From: an uncultured Lachnospiraceae bacterium
GTDB taxonomy: Bacteria; Bacillota; Clostridia; Lachnospirales; Lachnospiraceae
Reading direction: 5' to 3'
Length of the DNA stretch: 37,207 nt
NCBI GenBank assembly: GCA_947628955.1
Contig: CANRBX010000024.1
Location: 1 to 37,207 of the forward strand
This document shows positions 1 to 7,071 of this stretch, in pieces. The notes beneath the pieces were generated by a model, which was given only the letters and a program-made list of their open reading frames with translations, made no database searches and was not told the origin of the DNA. The position numbers and the translations under genes are program-made. How positions within the stretch are numbered: position 1 is the first letter of the stretch; each line of letters starts with the position of its first letter.

Positions 1-1
1 G

Positions 2-130
2 CAGCTGGCCGTGGAGTACGGCGCGGCCCACGGCGCGCTGGCGATGACGACGCCGGGCGACACCACGATGGCGAGCAGGAAGGAAGTAGAGGCCATCATG
101 GGCGGCACAGGCGCGCGCGTGCAGAGGTAA
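2..130 (+). CDS. PfkB-family sugar kinase, C-terminal fragment (2-keto-3-deoxygluconate kinase-like)
   Basis: The window opens inside this gene; 42 codons remain before the TAA at 128-130. The visible tail contains GALAMTTPGDTTMAS and ends in GGTGARVQR, which is typical of the C-terminus of PfkB sugar kinases annotated as KdgK in Clostridia. Such enzymes phosphorylate 2-keto-3-deoxygluconate in pectin/uronate breakdown. The catalytic core lies outside the window, so the substrate is inferred from the tail alone. A hairpin terminator follows within 75 bases, so this is the last gene of its transcript. Confidence 0.7.
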   Translation, partial: QLAVEYGAAHGALAMTTPGDTTMASRKEVEAIMGGTGARVQR

Positions 131-204
131 ACGGCTGTCCGGCTGCGAATGCCGTTGTGAGCGAAAAGTGTGTGAATGAGGGAGAACTCCCGCAGAGTTA
201 ATGA

Positions 205-246
205 AGACAGAGCTGTTGTCAGACAGGGACGGCAGCTCTGTCTTTG
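205..246 (+). terminator. Intrinsic terminator after the sugar kinase
   Basis: A perfect 11-bp inverted repeat, AGACAGAGCTG (205-215) and CAGCTCTGTCT (233-243), encloses a 17-base loop and is followed by a short T-rich stretch. It closes the transcript entering from the left edge and marks the boundary with the AT-rich block to its right. Confidence 0.7.
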
Positions 247-320
247 CACACTAAGAAAAACTCTGAGTCTGGTACATTTTGAGAGAAGGCCCCTCATTTA
301 AAGCTGCTTTATTAATTGTT

Positions 321-548
321 TTATGCCGCCTGCTTATAATCGATCACCGCAATCTCCTGCATCATTTTTTTTGCCGTATTGACAATGATTTCCAGCCTTT
401 CAGCAACTTCATCGGTGTAATATTTCTCGCCGCACTGATCACATTCAAGGCACGGTACATTCTTGACTACGATGATACAGCCTTTATAATTCACAACATG
501 GGTTGTGGTACTCTGGACAGTAGTTGTATTTTTACAAAACATACACAT
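321..548 (-). CDS. YgiT/MqsA-type zinc-finger protein (antitoxin-like)
   Basis: A 75-residue protein starting at ATG 548, preceded on the minus strand by AAGGGAA; the reading frame runs open to 623, but this internal start has the better ribosome site. It has a CxxC pair near the N-terminus (C2, C5) and a second cysteine cluster CLECDQCGEKYYT (C33, C36, C39). This is the pattern of YgiT-type zinc fingers, the N-terminal half of MqsA antitoxins. No helix-turn-helix half follows, and no MqsR or DUF4258 toxin lies beside it. It sits downstream of the 420-residue gene in the same direction, so the two may be cotranscribed. An antitoxin role is inference. Confidence 0.65.
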   Translation of the reverse strand: MCMFCKNTTTVQSTTTHVVNYKGCIIVVKNVPCLECDQCGEKYYTDEVAERLEIIVNTAKKMMQEIAVIDYKQAA

Positions 549-607
549 ATTTATTTTCCCTTTCTTCTGGTTTTCAAACTTCTCCAGGGCCTTTTGCCGG
601 AGATTTT

Positions 608-1870
608 TTATTTTGACAGGCACAAATAAATATTCTCATTGTCAAAAAGAATTACTGTTGGCTGATTATAAAGTCGGTCAATTATCCTGATATTTTCGAT
701 AAACGGATGCGTGCAGCAATCTTTACTGCTTATCAAACGTTTTATTGTTTGCCCGGCTTTTTTAGAATTATGCTGTTCCAGAGTATTTCCGGCATCGACC
801 AGGAACTCATCAATTGGTGATTTGTTAATGACTGGTATTTTTGCAATAATATTTCCTGCATTTTCGCTGAAATTTGCCAGGCCATTTCGCAGATGTGACT
901 GTACAGAAGAATTTGCATTATTCTCCAGTTTGTTATAACACTCCGTATAGAGTTCTCGATATTCAAAAGAATATTGTTTCATTTTCCGGACAATGCTGCC
1001 AAGATATCCATTATCATAATTGCCAAGCAGCATCACTTCCAGAAAAGATGAAAAACCATGTAAATATACTGAAAGCTGGTATTCCCTGAAATCGGGGATT
1101 AATTTTCTTATCTTGTTTTTTATATCCTGATCTCTGAGGATAATATTAGAGTCCTGAACAATCTTTTGTATCCGAGCACGATAGAATTTTATATCCTCTT
1201 CGGACTTTTGTTTAATATCCTGTACTTTTAAGTGCATATTGGATTTATACATACTATTATTCCAATTATATTTATAATTGTTGAGAATATCTGCAAGGAA
1301 AGTTAAGTTTCCTCTTTGTTCAGCCTTCTTGCCTGATTGAAGAAAATCCAGTATTTCCTTCTGCGTTTCCTGAATATCTCCAAGTTGTTTTTCAATGCCC
1401 GTCAATGCTGCCGCTATAAATAGTGTTGCCGGATTAAAGGGCATCACGGTGCTTGCTGTAAGTGAATCTCCATTTACAGCCACCCATCTCGCCTGTGCGA
1501 GGTCACCATTATCTTTTAAAATAGTTCCTAATTTTCCAATTCCATCTTTGGAATCCAGTAATTTTCCAGAGACCCCATTCTTGAAAACAGCCCGATATAA
1601 TGTCTCTCCGCGGTTTGTCTCCATGGTCTGAGTGACTGTGCGAAAAGCAGGTGATAACGAAGACAATCCGGCACCTAATGCAGCAATTCCGTTAAAAGGA
1701 ATACGCATATATTCCGTCATATTTTCCCTGTCATCTGGATCAAGCGGATAGTATTCCACATTAATTAAAGATTTATCCTTATCATCTTTTGTCAATTGTG
1801 TACCATCCTGATCTGAATCGGCTTTTTCAGTTTCATATCTTTTTATAGCATTTTCTCTCATTTCCATCAC
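608..1870 (-). CDS. Unrecognised 420-residue protein
   Basis: I do not recognise the family. The start is a GTG (1870) immediately followed by ATG, with GGAGGG eight bases upstream. The N-terminal 50 residues are charged and acidic. A middle segment, MPFNPATLFIAAALTGIEKQ (about residues 142-161), is hydrophobic enough to insert in or contact a membrane. It is followed by a long predicted helical or coiled-coil region (about 160-330) rich in K, E, N and Q. The gene is markedly AT-rich against its GC-rich surroundings and uses A/T-ending codons, which suggests horizontal origin. It lies directly upstream of the YgiT-type gene. A toxin or defence role is possible from context only. Confidence 0.65.
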   Translation of the reverse strand: MMEMRENAIKRYETEKADSDQDGTQLTKDDKDKSLINVEYYPLDPDDRENMTEYMRIPFNGIAALGAGLSSLSPAFRTVTQTMETNRGETLYRAVFKNGVSGKLLDSKDGIGKLGTILKDNGDLAQARWVAVNGDSLTASTVMPFNPATLFIAAALTGIEKQLGDIQETQKEILDFLQSGKKAEQRGNLTFLADILNNYKYNWNNSMYKSNMHLKVQDIKQKSEEDIKFYRARIQKIVQDSNIILRDQDIKNKIRKLIPDFREYQLSVYLHGFSSFLEVMLLGNYDNGYLGSIVRKMKQYSFEYRELYTECYNKLENNANSSVQSHLRNGLANFSENAGNIIAKIPVINKSPIDEFLVDAGNTLEQHNSKKAGQTIKRLISSKDCCTHPFIENIRIIDRLYNQPTVILFDNENIYLCLSK

Positions 1871-2045
1871 TGCTGCTACCCTCCGGTATATTAACCACTA
1901 AATCCTGAAATACCTGTATATTTCCCGATAATTCTGCCATCGATATCAGTTTCCTGATACAATTGTAATTCCTGTCGGTATCTGCGTCAATTAGTATAAT
2001 TGCAGATTTGTAATTATTAACCGGGAACGCTCCTGATTTTCTCAC
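1833..2045 (-). CDS. Small ORF, possibly the 3' remnant of a truncated gene
   Basis: A 70-codon frame overlaps the start of the 420-residue gene by 38 bases and contains that gene's GGAGGG ribosome site, as in a translationally coupled pair. It has no recognisable ribosome site of its own, and an in-frame TAA lies two codons upstream of the ATG. Its 5' side runs straight into the leader of the substrate-binding protein gene. It contains a short hydrophobic stretch followed by DADTDRNYN. It may be what remains of a longer gene cut when this block arrived. No family recognised. Confidence 0.3.
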   Translation of the reverse strand: MRKSGAFPVNNYKSAIILIDADTDRNYNCIRKLISMAELSGNIQVFQDLVVNIPEGSSSDGNERKCYKKI

Positions 2046-2081
2046 ATATATTACAGCAGCTGAGAAAAAAGGAGAGACAAA

Positions 2082-2654
2082 ATGTTAAAGAAAATTCTTT
2101 CATTTACACTTGCGGCAGTTCTGGGTTTCGGCGCGTTTCCCTGCGCAGCTCTGGCAGAGGAGCGAACGGAGGTTACACTGAATGAAGTGGCGCACTCGAT
2201 TTTTTATGCGCCACAGTACGCGGCGATCGAGCTGGGTTATTTTGAAGAGGAAGGGATTGACCTGACGCTTGTCACGGGCTTTGGCGCGGATAAGACCATG
2301 ACTGCGCTGCTCTCGGGCGAGGCGGATATCGGATTCATGGGCTCGGAGGCTTCTATTTACACATACAGCGGCGGCGCCTCCGACGTGCCGGTCAATTTCG
2401 CGCAGCTTACACAGCGCGCGGGCAATTTCCTGGTGGCACGCGAAGAGATGCCGGACTTCACATGGACTGATCTGAAGGGGAAGGACGTTCTGGGCGGACG
2501 AAGGGGCGGCATGCCGGAGATGGTCTTTGAGTACATTCTGAAGGCGAACGGCATTGATCCGCAGACAGACCTGAATATTGACCAGTCGATAGACTTTGGC
2601 TCGACTGCGGCCGCATTCTCCGGCGGCCAGGGAGAGTTTACGGTAGAGTTATAA
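2082..2654 (+). pseudogene. NMT1/SsuA-type ABC transporter substrate-binding protein, 5' part (interrupted)
   Basis: This is the N-terminal 187 residues of a periplasmic-type binding protein of the NMT1/THI5/SsuA fold, the class that feeds ABC importers of pyrimidine, sulfonate and similar small molecules. A signal peptide ends at about ALA-EE (residue 25). The family hallmarks follow: FYAPQYAAIELGYFEEEGID, then the GEADIGFMGSEA region and the LKGKDVLGGRRGG region. GGAGAG precedes the ATG. Native coding stops at 2643; four element-derived codons (GTA GAG TTA TAA) then end the frame. The rest of the protein is at 5224-5679. As it stands, only lobe 1 and part of lobe 2 can be made, so it should not function. 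Neither its permease nor its ATPase is in the window. Confidence 0.88.
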
Positions 2655-2670
2655 TAGATACTACACCCAT
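2622..2670. other. attL of the serine-recombinase element
   Basis: Host half-site GAGTTTACG lies left of the GT core at 2643-2644; element half-site AGAGTTATA lies to its right. The native gene frame ends here and the recombinase stop codon is at 2670. Half-sites were assigned by comparing with attR. Confidence 0.75.
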
Positions 2671-4019
2671 CAGACAAAAGAAAAACCGCTGATCTTGTGC
2701 GTATCTTTATCGACATGGATTTCTTTCACAATTCTCTTCCAGAAAGCATTCTTGTGTTCTGTGTCCAGCATCTTATATAATTCACGCCAATTCCCGGAAA
2801 CCTCTTCCTGCAGCTTCTTATATTTTTCCAGATCATAGATCTGAGCATCCCCGGATTCTGCCTGCAGCGCTTTTTCCAGTTCAATATATTGGCTGTCATA
2901 GTATTCTGCTGTAATACGGCCTTTTTGGAAGAGAATGTTCAGACGATCCATTTCCGCGCGGATGGCGGGGACTTTACTGACTTTTGCACCAGATCTGTTC
3001 CGGATGTCAGCAGCCACATTCGTAATGGCGGGGCATATATGCTCCAGCATATACTCTTCGACAACTCCCTCAGTGATACAGGGAGACCGATGTGGGTCAA
3101 ATTTTCTGGCACATCTGTACCGCTTGTAAAATGTGACAGTTCCGTCCTTGCAGCTGTTCTTTTTTCGAAATCCGGTGAGTATTCCGCCGCAGACCGGACA
3201 GACGATCAGCCCGGAAAAGATATATGCTTCACTCGTATGCGGATAGCTCCTGGTATCGGAGGTATTTTTGATCATGTCAAACTGTTCCTTTGTGATATAG
3301 GCCGGATAGAAATCGGGCATATTGCGGTAGACCCCTGTGTACAGCTCTGCTGACAGCACTCGGTTTATCTGGTACACAGTAGGTTTCCTGCAATGAGTGC
3401 CGTATCTGTTCATGATGTGCGCAATGGTCTTACGTTTGGAGAAACAGGAGAAGTAGAAGTCGAATATCTCGTTCACGATACATTCCGTCTCAGGATCCTT
3501 CTGCAGTTTCTTATCAACAGAAATATATCCGTATGGAGCCGCACCGGTAATATGCTCACCGTTTCGGACTTTATGCTCAAGGACAACCTTGATCCGTTCG
3601 CCTGTCCGGTCACACTCATTCTGTGCGACGGCCAGCATGATATTGACCACCATCTGGCCGTTGGCTGTGGAAGTGTCATAATCCTCGAAGATGGTTTTCC
3701 AATAACAATGATGTTTTTCAAGGATCTCCTGCGTGGCCTGATATTCCTTGATGTTGCGGAACCAGCGGTCGAGTTTTGTCACGAGGATGATATCAATCCT
3801 GTCTTCCTCCACATCATGCAGCAGGCGCAGCAGGGCCGGACGTTTGCTGACCGGCTTTCGGGCAGAGACACCCTCATCTGCGTAGGTGCCGACGATTTCA
3901 TAGCCCATCCGGTCAGCGTACTCGGTCAGGTCCCTGATCTGTGCAGGCAGAGACAGGCCGTTTATAAATTGTTCCTCAGTGGATACGCGCGGATACAGCG
4001 CACAGCGTAGATGTTTCAT
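2670..4019 (-). CDS. Large serine recombinase (site-specific integrase)
   Basis: A 449-residue protein. ATG 4019 is chosen because GGAGGGG sits eight bases upstream; the frame is open to 4109 without another good site. Residues 4-150 form the resolvase catalytic domain with YPRVSTEEQ, serine 13 being the nucleophile that attacks DNA, and TKLDRWFRN supplying catalytic arginines. The recombinase domain follows (about 155-265). A zinc ribbon has CPVC at 274-277 and cysteines near 303 and 314. A helical, coiled-coil-like segment runs from about 340 to 440. This is the full architecture of TnpX/phage-type large serine integrases and no domain is missing, so it should be active. It presumably joins attP to an attB within the substrate-binding protein gene; excision would normally need a directionality factor. 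Confidence 0.95.
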   Translation of the reverse strand: MKHLRCALYPRVSTEEQFINGLSLPAQIRDLTEYADRMGYEIVGTYADEGVSARKPVSKRPALLRLLHDVEEDRIDIILVTKLDRWFRNIKEYQATQEILEKHHCYWKTIFEDYDTSTANGQMVVNIMLAVAQNECDRTGERIKVVLEHKVRNGEHITGAAPYGYISVDKKLQKDPETECIVNEIFDFYFSCFSKRKTIAHIMNRYGTHCRKPTVYQINRVLSAELYTGVYRNMPDFYPAYITKEQFDMIKNTSDTRSYPHTSEAYIFSGLIVCPVCGGILTGFRKKNSCKDGTVTFYKRYRCARKFDPHRSPCITEGVVEEYMLEHICPAITNVAADIRNRSGAKVSKVPAIRAEMDRLNILFQKGRITAEYYDSQYIELEKALQAESGDAQIYDLEKYKKLQEEVSGNWRELYKMLDTEHKNAFWKRIVKEIHVDKDTHKISGFSFV

Positions 4020-4075
4020 GTAATCCCCTCCGGGCTGTTCGAGTAAGCATATAATAACCTGGTTAAAGTAAAAGA

Positions 4076-4101
4076 CACCCATACAAATATATGTATGAGT
4101 G
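4076..4101 (-). terminator. Hairpin between the DUF4160 pair and the recombinase
   Basis: On the minus strand, CACTCATACA (4101-4092) pairs with TGTATGGGTG (4085-4076) around a six-base loop, with one mismatch, and is followed by TCTTTTAC. It could end transcription of the DUF4160 pair or act as an attenuator in the recombinase leader. The rest of 4110-4287 is AT-rich and I see no gene in it. Confidence 0.45.
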
Positions 4102-4287
4102 CCTTTCAACTATAATTAATATGGTTCTCTCGATGCAGGTATATTACTATATGGGAAAAAGTATTACAATATTTATAGCAGTTTTTTACATGTTTAACTG
4201 CAAATTATCAATATAAAAATAAAAAGCACTATTTTCGTCTGAACCATATAAATTATGCTATTTATCAAACTTACTATCCGTCTGATT

Positions 4288-4566
4288 TTAACAAAAGTAT
4301 TGAATCTCTCCAAAATAGTCGAGCCATTTCCGAATTATTTCTGTACTTCTGGCTTCCAGCATCCGCATTATATTCTTTAATGTTTTCTCTGGTATTTTTG
4401 AGTTGTTATGGCATAAATAGCACTTTCCGTTTTTGGTGATCCAGATTTTTGTGGAGTTCGCTGTGGGGCTCCCTTCTGACACATGAACATGTATAGGTTC
4501 CAGTGGTTTATTTTCATTAGTCCAGAAATATACCCAGTAAGAGCCGAGCCTAAAGATTTGAGGCAC
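4288..4566 (-). CDS. DUF4160 family protein
   Basis: A 92-residue protein with the DUF4160 signature: an N-terminal aromatic SYWVYFWTNE segment, then PIHVHVSEGSP, with paired histidines in HVHV. GTG 4566 is preferred to the TTG at 4572 because GGAGG is eight bases from the GTG and only about two from the TTG. It overlaps the preceding gene, so the two are translationally coupled. DUF4160 genes are common on small mobile elements beside a second short gene, and such pairs are often proposed as toxin-antitoxin-like modules. The biochemical function is not established. Confidence 0.75.
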   Translation of the reverse strand: MPQIFRLGSYWVYFWTNENKPLEPIHVHVSEGSPTANSTKIWITKNGKCYLCHNNSKIPEKTLKNIMRMLEARSTEIIRKWLDYFGEIQYFC

Positions 4567-4822
4567 TGTCAAATCCTCCTTCCTGCGAAAATTCCATGAT
4601 TAAGTGAGCGGAGGATTCAATAATCTCCTGAAACTTTGCGATATCCTCCGGTGAATATGCATAAATATCTTCCCATTTATACGAAGGGAGCCAACAAGTG
4701 GCATGCTTAAAGCAAACTTTTTCATCGGGTGTTTCAATATATACTTTCACCCTTCCATCTGGTTTCATCTCTGAGTGCACGATTTCTGTGTTATCATTAA
4801 GTGTCATATACGGATACATCAT
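4550..4822 (-). CDS. Small partner protein of DUF4160 (DUF2442-like position)
   Basis: A 90-residue protein starting at ATG 4822 (or ATG 4819) after GGAGG. It begins MMYPYMTLNDNTEIVHSEM and has an acidic C-terminal helix. Its 3' end overlaps the DUF4160 gene by 17 bases. A strong sigma-A-type promoter lies 71 bases upstream. The place beside DUF4160 is the one usually filled by a DUF2442-type partner, but I cannot confirm the family by eye. It is probably one half of a maintenance or toxin-antitoxin-like cargo pair of the element. Confidence 0.65.
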   Translation of the reverse strand: MMYPYMTLNDNTEIVHSEMKPDGRVKVYIETPDEKVCFKHATCWLPSYKWEDIYAYSPEDIAKFQEIIESSAHLIMEFSQEGGFDSASNL

Positions 4823-4892
4823 GATTCAATTCCTCCTTACCTCATATCACTCTGAAGAACAACAGCCTTTCCGGGCACATGTATTTCATTAA

Positions 4893-4921
4893 ATTTTATC
4901 AGACCGAGAAAAGATTTTCAA
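4893..4921 (-). promoter_or_regulatory. Promoter of the DUF4160 gene pair
   Basis: On the minus strand TTGAAA (4921-4916) and TAAAAT (4898-4893) are separated by exactly 17 bases, close to the vegetative consensus. It drives the two small genes that start at 4822 and shows that the cargo has its own expression signal. Confidence 0.65.
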
Positions 4922-5021
4922 CAAAGAATCCAGGAAAGAGGAAGGGCTTGATCAGGATGGCGGCAGGAAACCAGGCAAGGTGTACAACCAGACAGGAATA
5001 CCATGAAAGAGGGGTGGTGAT

Positions 5022-5159
5022 ATGGAATTAGAAAAAAAGATCATTGCAATTATCATAAACCTTCTGGAACATCAGGAGGATGTGAAGATCGAGTATAGGC
5101 TCGAAAAGAACAGGACCCCGGAAGCCTGGGCCCGCCGGCCAGATCCGCCGGTCGGATGA
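5022..5159 (+). CDS. Small 45-residue basic protein next to attR
   Basis: ATG 5022 follows the purine-rich GAAAGAGGGGTGGTG. The product starts MELEKKIIAIIINLLEHQED, continues with KIEYRLEKN and ends in a basic, proline-rich tail. It is the only plus-strand gene of the element and ends 64 bases from the crossover at attR. No family recognised. Its size, charge and position would suit a recombination directionality factor, but that is inference; it could also be a decayed fragment. Confidence 0.35.
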   Translation: MELEKKIIAIIINLLEHQEDVKIEYRLEKNRTPEAWARRPDPPVG

Positions 5160-5198
5160 ACCTTGAAAAGCAGATATTGTACAAAAATCCTTGCTTTA

Positions 5199-5250
5199 TA
5201 GATGCAGGAATGCATATAACACTGTTGAATTTGAGCCGGGGGCGACGACT
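5199..5250. other. attR of the serine-recombinase element
   Basis: Element half-site TATAACACT precedes the GT core at 5224-5225; host half-site TGAATTTGA follows. Joined to the element half of attL this gives TATAACACTGTAGAGTTATA, a dyad centred on GT with one mismatched pair. This is the expected form of a serine-integrase attP. Confidence 0.75.
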
Positions 5251-5679
5251 CTGGAGCAGGAGGGCGTGGGGTATGTTGTTGCCTCGCTCGGTACGGATTC
5301 CGGTTATGTGCCGTACACGGCCTACTGTGCAAAGACTGGATATATGGAGGAGCACCCGGAGGTGATCCAGGCGTTTACGAACGCGCTTCAGAAGGGGATG
5401 GACTACGTCAGTACACACACGCCGGAAGAGATCGCGGAGACGATCGCTCCGCAGTTTGCGGAGACAGACCTGGAGACGATCACGGCGATCGTGAAAAGAT
5501 ATTATGAGCAGGATACCTGGAAGGAGGATCTGATTTTCGGGCAGGAGAGCTTCGAACTGCTGCTGGATATCCTGGAGAGTGCAGGGGAACTCGAATCGCG
5601 TGTGCCGTATGAGGATCTGGTGACGACGACATTTGCCGCGGAGGCCGCACACAGTGCTTCAGAGGCCGCAGAACAATAA
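5224..5679 (+). pseudogene. NMT1/SsuA-type substrate-binding protein, 3' part (interrupted)
   Basis: This is the C-terminal 151 residues of the gene begun at 2082. It resumes as VEFEPGATTLEQEGVGYVVA, includes the second-lobe segment YTAYCAKTGYMEEHPEVIQAF typical of SsuA/NMT1 proteins, and ends with a polar Ala/Glu-rich tail. G5224 is in the same codon phase as G2643, so fusion at GT gives ...GEFTVEFEPG... without a shift. A start codon inside the element at 5191 could allow a truncated product, but without a signal peptide it would be useless for transport. No downstream permease gene follows; the next gene is a vitamin B6-type kinase. Confidence 0.88.
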
Positions 5680-5742
5680 ATTTACGGTTGCGGAACAGTA
5701 AATCTGCGGCTGCAGGACTAGATTTACGGCTGCAGGGAGCAG
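5678..5742 (+). repeat. Three degenerate about 21-bp direct repeats after the interrupted gene
   Basis: Copies beginning AAATTTACGG (5678), AAATCTGCGG (5700) and AGATTTACGG (about 5719), each continuing into a TGCGG/TGCAGG segment, lie directly after the stop codon. They look like local slippage duplications. No gene is credible in 5680-6078; that stretch holds these repeats, one promoter and the 56-bp repeats. Confidence 0.5.
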
Positions 5743-5786
5743 CGCCCGGAAGAAAGGTTTTTGGGAGGAAGACCCGAATATTTTTC

Positions 5787-5815
5787 TTGCCTGCTGTAAA
5801 AATTTGTGATAGGAT
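5787..5815 (+). promoter_or_regulatory. Probable promoter for the pdxK-like gene
   Basis: TTGCCT (5787-5792) and TAGGAT (5810-5815) are separated by 17 bases. It would give a leader of about 260 bases containing the 56-bp tandem repeats before the TTG start at 6079. Confidence 0.45.
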
Positions 5816-5900
5816 GAGGACGCGCACCGGGAGGATGGCCTGCCGGTGTGTATGTCTGCGGACCGGCCGTTCTGCGCGGTATTGTGAAATGCCGGGTGGG

Positions 5901-6047
5901 CTGCACAGCGCATGAGGTGCCGGGCAGGCTGCGCGGCAGCATAAAATGACAGGTACCTGCACAGCGCATGAGGTGCCAGACAGGCTGCACGGCAGCATAA
6001 AATGACAGGTGCCTGCACAGCGCAAGGGGTGCCGGGCGGGCCGCATG
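5901..6047 (+). repeat. 56-bp tandem repeat, 2.6 copies, in the leader of the pdxK-like gene
   Basis: Unit starting CTGCACAGCGCATGAGGTGC spans 5901-5956 and repeats at 5957-6012 with four differences; a third partial copy runs from 6013 to about 6047. Each full unit ends GCATAAAATGACAGGT. It lies in the non-coding leader of the kinase gene. The length fits replication slippage rather than spaced repeats. Confidence 0.75.
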
Positions 6048-6078
6048 ACAATCATACCGGGAGAGGATCGGATCATAT

Positions 6079-6918
6079 TTGGCGAAGGCAAATCATAACC
6101 ATCAGAAGAAAATAGCGGTTATCAATGATTTTTCGGGGTTCGGGCGGTGCTCGATCGCGGTGGCGCTTCCCATCATATCAGCGATGCGGATCCAGTGCTG
6201 TCCGCTGCCGACCTCCATTTTCTCAAACCATACCGGGTTTGAGAGTTATTTTTTTGAAGACTATACCTCGCGGATGCCGGCTTACATGGAAGAATGGAAG
6301 AAGCTGGGACTGGAGTTCTGTGGCATCAGCAGCGGATTTCTGGGCTCGAAAGAACAGATTCAGCTTGTGATCCGCTTTTTTCAGGAATTTGGAAAGAAAG
6401 ATACGATCATCGTCGTGGATCCGGTGATGGGTGATTACGGGAAGCCATATCCCACCTACACACAGGATATGTGCGCAGAGATGAAGCGGCTCGTGACGTA
6501 TGCGGATATTCTGACGCCGAATCTGACGGAGGCCTGCATTCTGACGGACATGCCGTACCATGCAGACCGCTGGAGAATGAAAGAGGTTGTTGAGCTGGCG
6601 GAGAAGCTGAGTGAGATGGGGCCGGATCGTGTCGTGATCACCGGCATTCCGCAGGGAGAGTTTATTGCGAATTACTGTTATGAGCGGGGAGTGCCGGGCA
6701 AGATCCGCAGGACGCACCGGGTGGGCACGCAGCGCTCCGGCACCGGAGACATCTTTGCGGCGATTATTGCGGCTGACGCGGTGAATGGCGTGCCGTTCCA
6801 GGATTCCGTGCGCAAGGCCTCGCTCTTTATCAAGCGCTGCATCGAGCGCTCCATCGAGATGGATCTGCCGCTGACGGACGGCGTCTGCTTCGAGGAGGTC
6901 CTGCACAGGCTGTCGTGA
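6079..6918 (+). CDS. pdxK: Pyridoxal/pyridoxamine kinase (PdxK/PdxY/ThiD-like ribokinase fold)
   Basis: A 279-residue cytoplasmic kinase transferring phosphate from ATP to the 5'-hydroxymethyl of vitamin B6 vitamers. The N-terminal VINDFSGFGRCS substrate loop, VDPVMGDYG and TPNLTEA segments, and the C-terminal GTGDIFAA anion hole with its catalytic aspartate (near residue 228) are all present, at the usual family length. The start is a TTG; no upstream ATG is in frame. Some Bacillota enzymes of this type also phosphorylate the thiamine precursor HMP, and the neighbouring interrupted NMT1-type binding protein makes a pyrimidine/vitamin role conceivable, but the two need not be linked. Confidence 0.88.
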   Translation: MAKANHNHQKKIAVINDFSGFGRCSIAVALPIISAMRIQCCPLPTSIFSNHTGFESYFFEDYTSRMPAYMEEWKKLGLEFCGISSGFLGSKEQIQLVIRFFQEFGKKDTIIVVDPVMGDYGKPYPTYTQDMCAEMKRLVTYADILTPNLTEACILTDMPYHADRWRMKEVVELAEKLSEMGPDRVVITGIPQGEFIANYCYERGVPGKIRRTHRVGTQRSGTGDIFAAIIAADAVNGVPFQDSVRKASLFIKRCIERSIEMDLPLTDGVCFEEVLHRLS

Positions 6919-7071
6919 GAGCGGGTGTTTCCCGGGGCAGAGCCGGATCGCCGCGCGCCGGGTCACGCATGGAAGTGCATCACCGTGCGCCGGGTCACTG
7001 GCCGGAGAGAAGCGCCGGGGATGCAAAGCGGCGGACCGGGCAGAAAGCAAATCAGAAAGGAAGAATGACCG

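Larger units (their letters stand above)
2643..5225. mobile_element. 2.58 kb serine-recombinase integrative element inside a substrate-binding protein gene
   Basis: The element is bounded by the crossover dinucleotide GT at 2643-2644 and at 5224-5225. It is AT-rich, with the recombinase 26 bases from the left end, a DUF4160 gene pair in the middle and a small plus-strand ORF near the right end. Both flanks belong to the same gene, and fusing them at GT gives an uninterrupted 338-residue frame. There is no conjugation, replication or capsid gene, so it is either a minimal integrative cassette or one that depends on a helper. Boundaries are inferred from frame restoration and from the dyad of the rebuilt attP; both give the same dinucleotide. 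Confidence 0.85.

Noticed and set aside
2643-5225. Insertion sequence with terminal inverted repeats and target duplication
   Set aside because: The enzyme is a serine recombinase, not a DDE transposase. The only inverted symmetry at the ends is the short dyad around the GT core, and no direct target duplication beyond the core is needed to explain the junctions.
5688-5915. 75-codon plus-strand frame between the split gene and the kinase
   Set aside because: It crosses the direct repeats and the promoter, has no ribosome site and resembles nothing.
5901-6047. CRISPR array
   Set aside because: The 56-bp units are directly abutting with no unique spacers; no cas gene is present.
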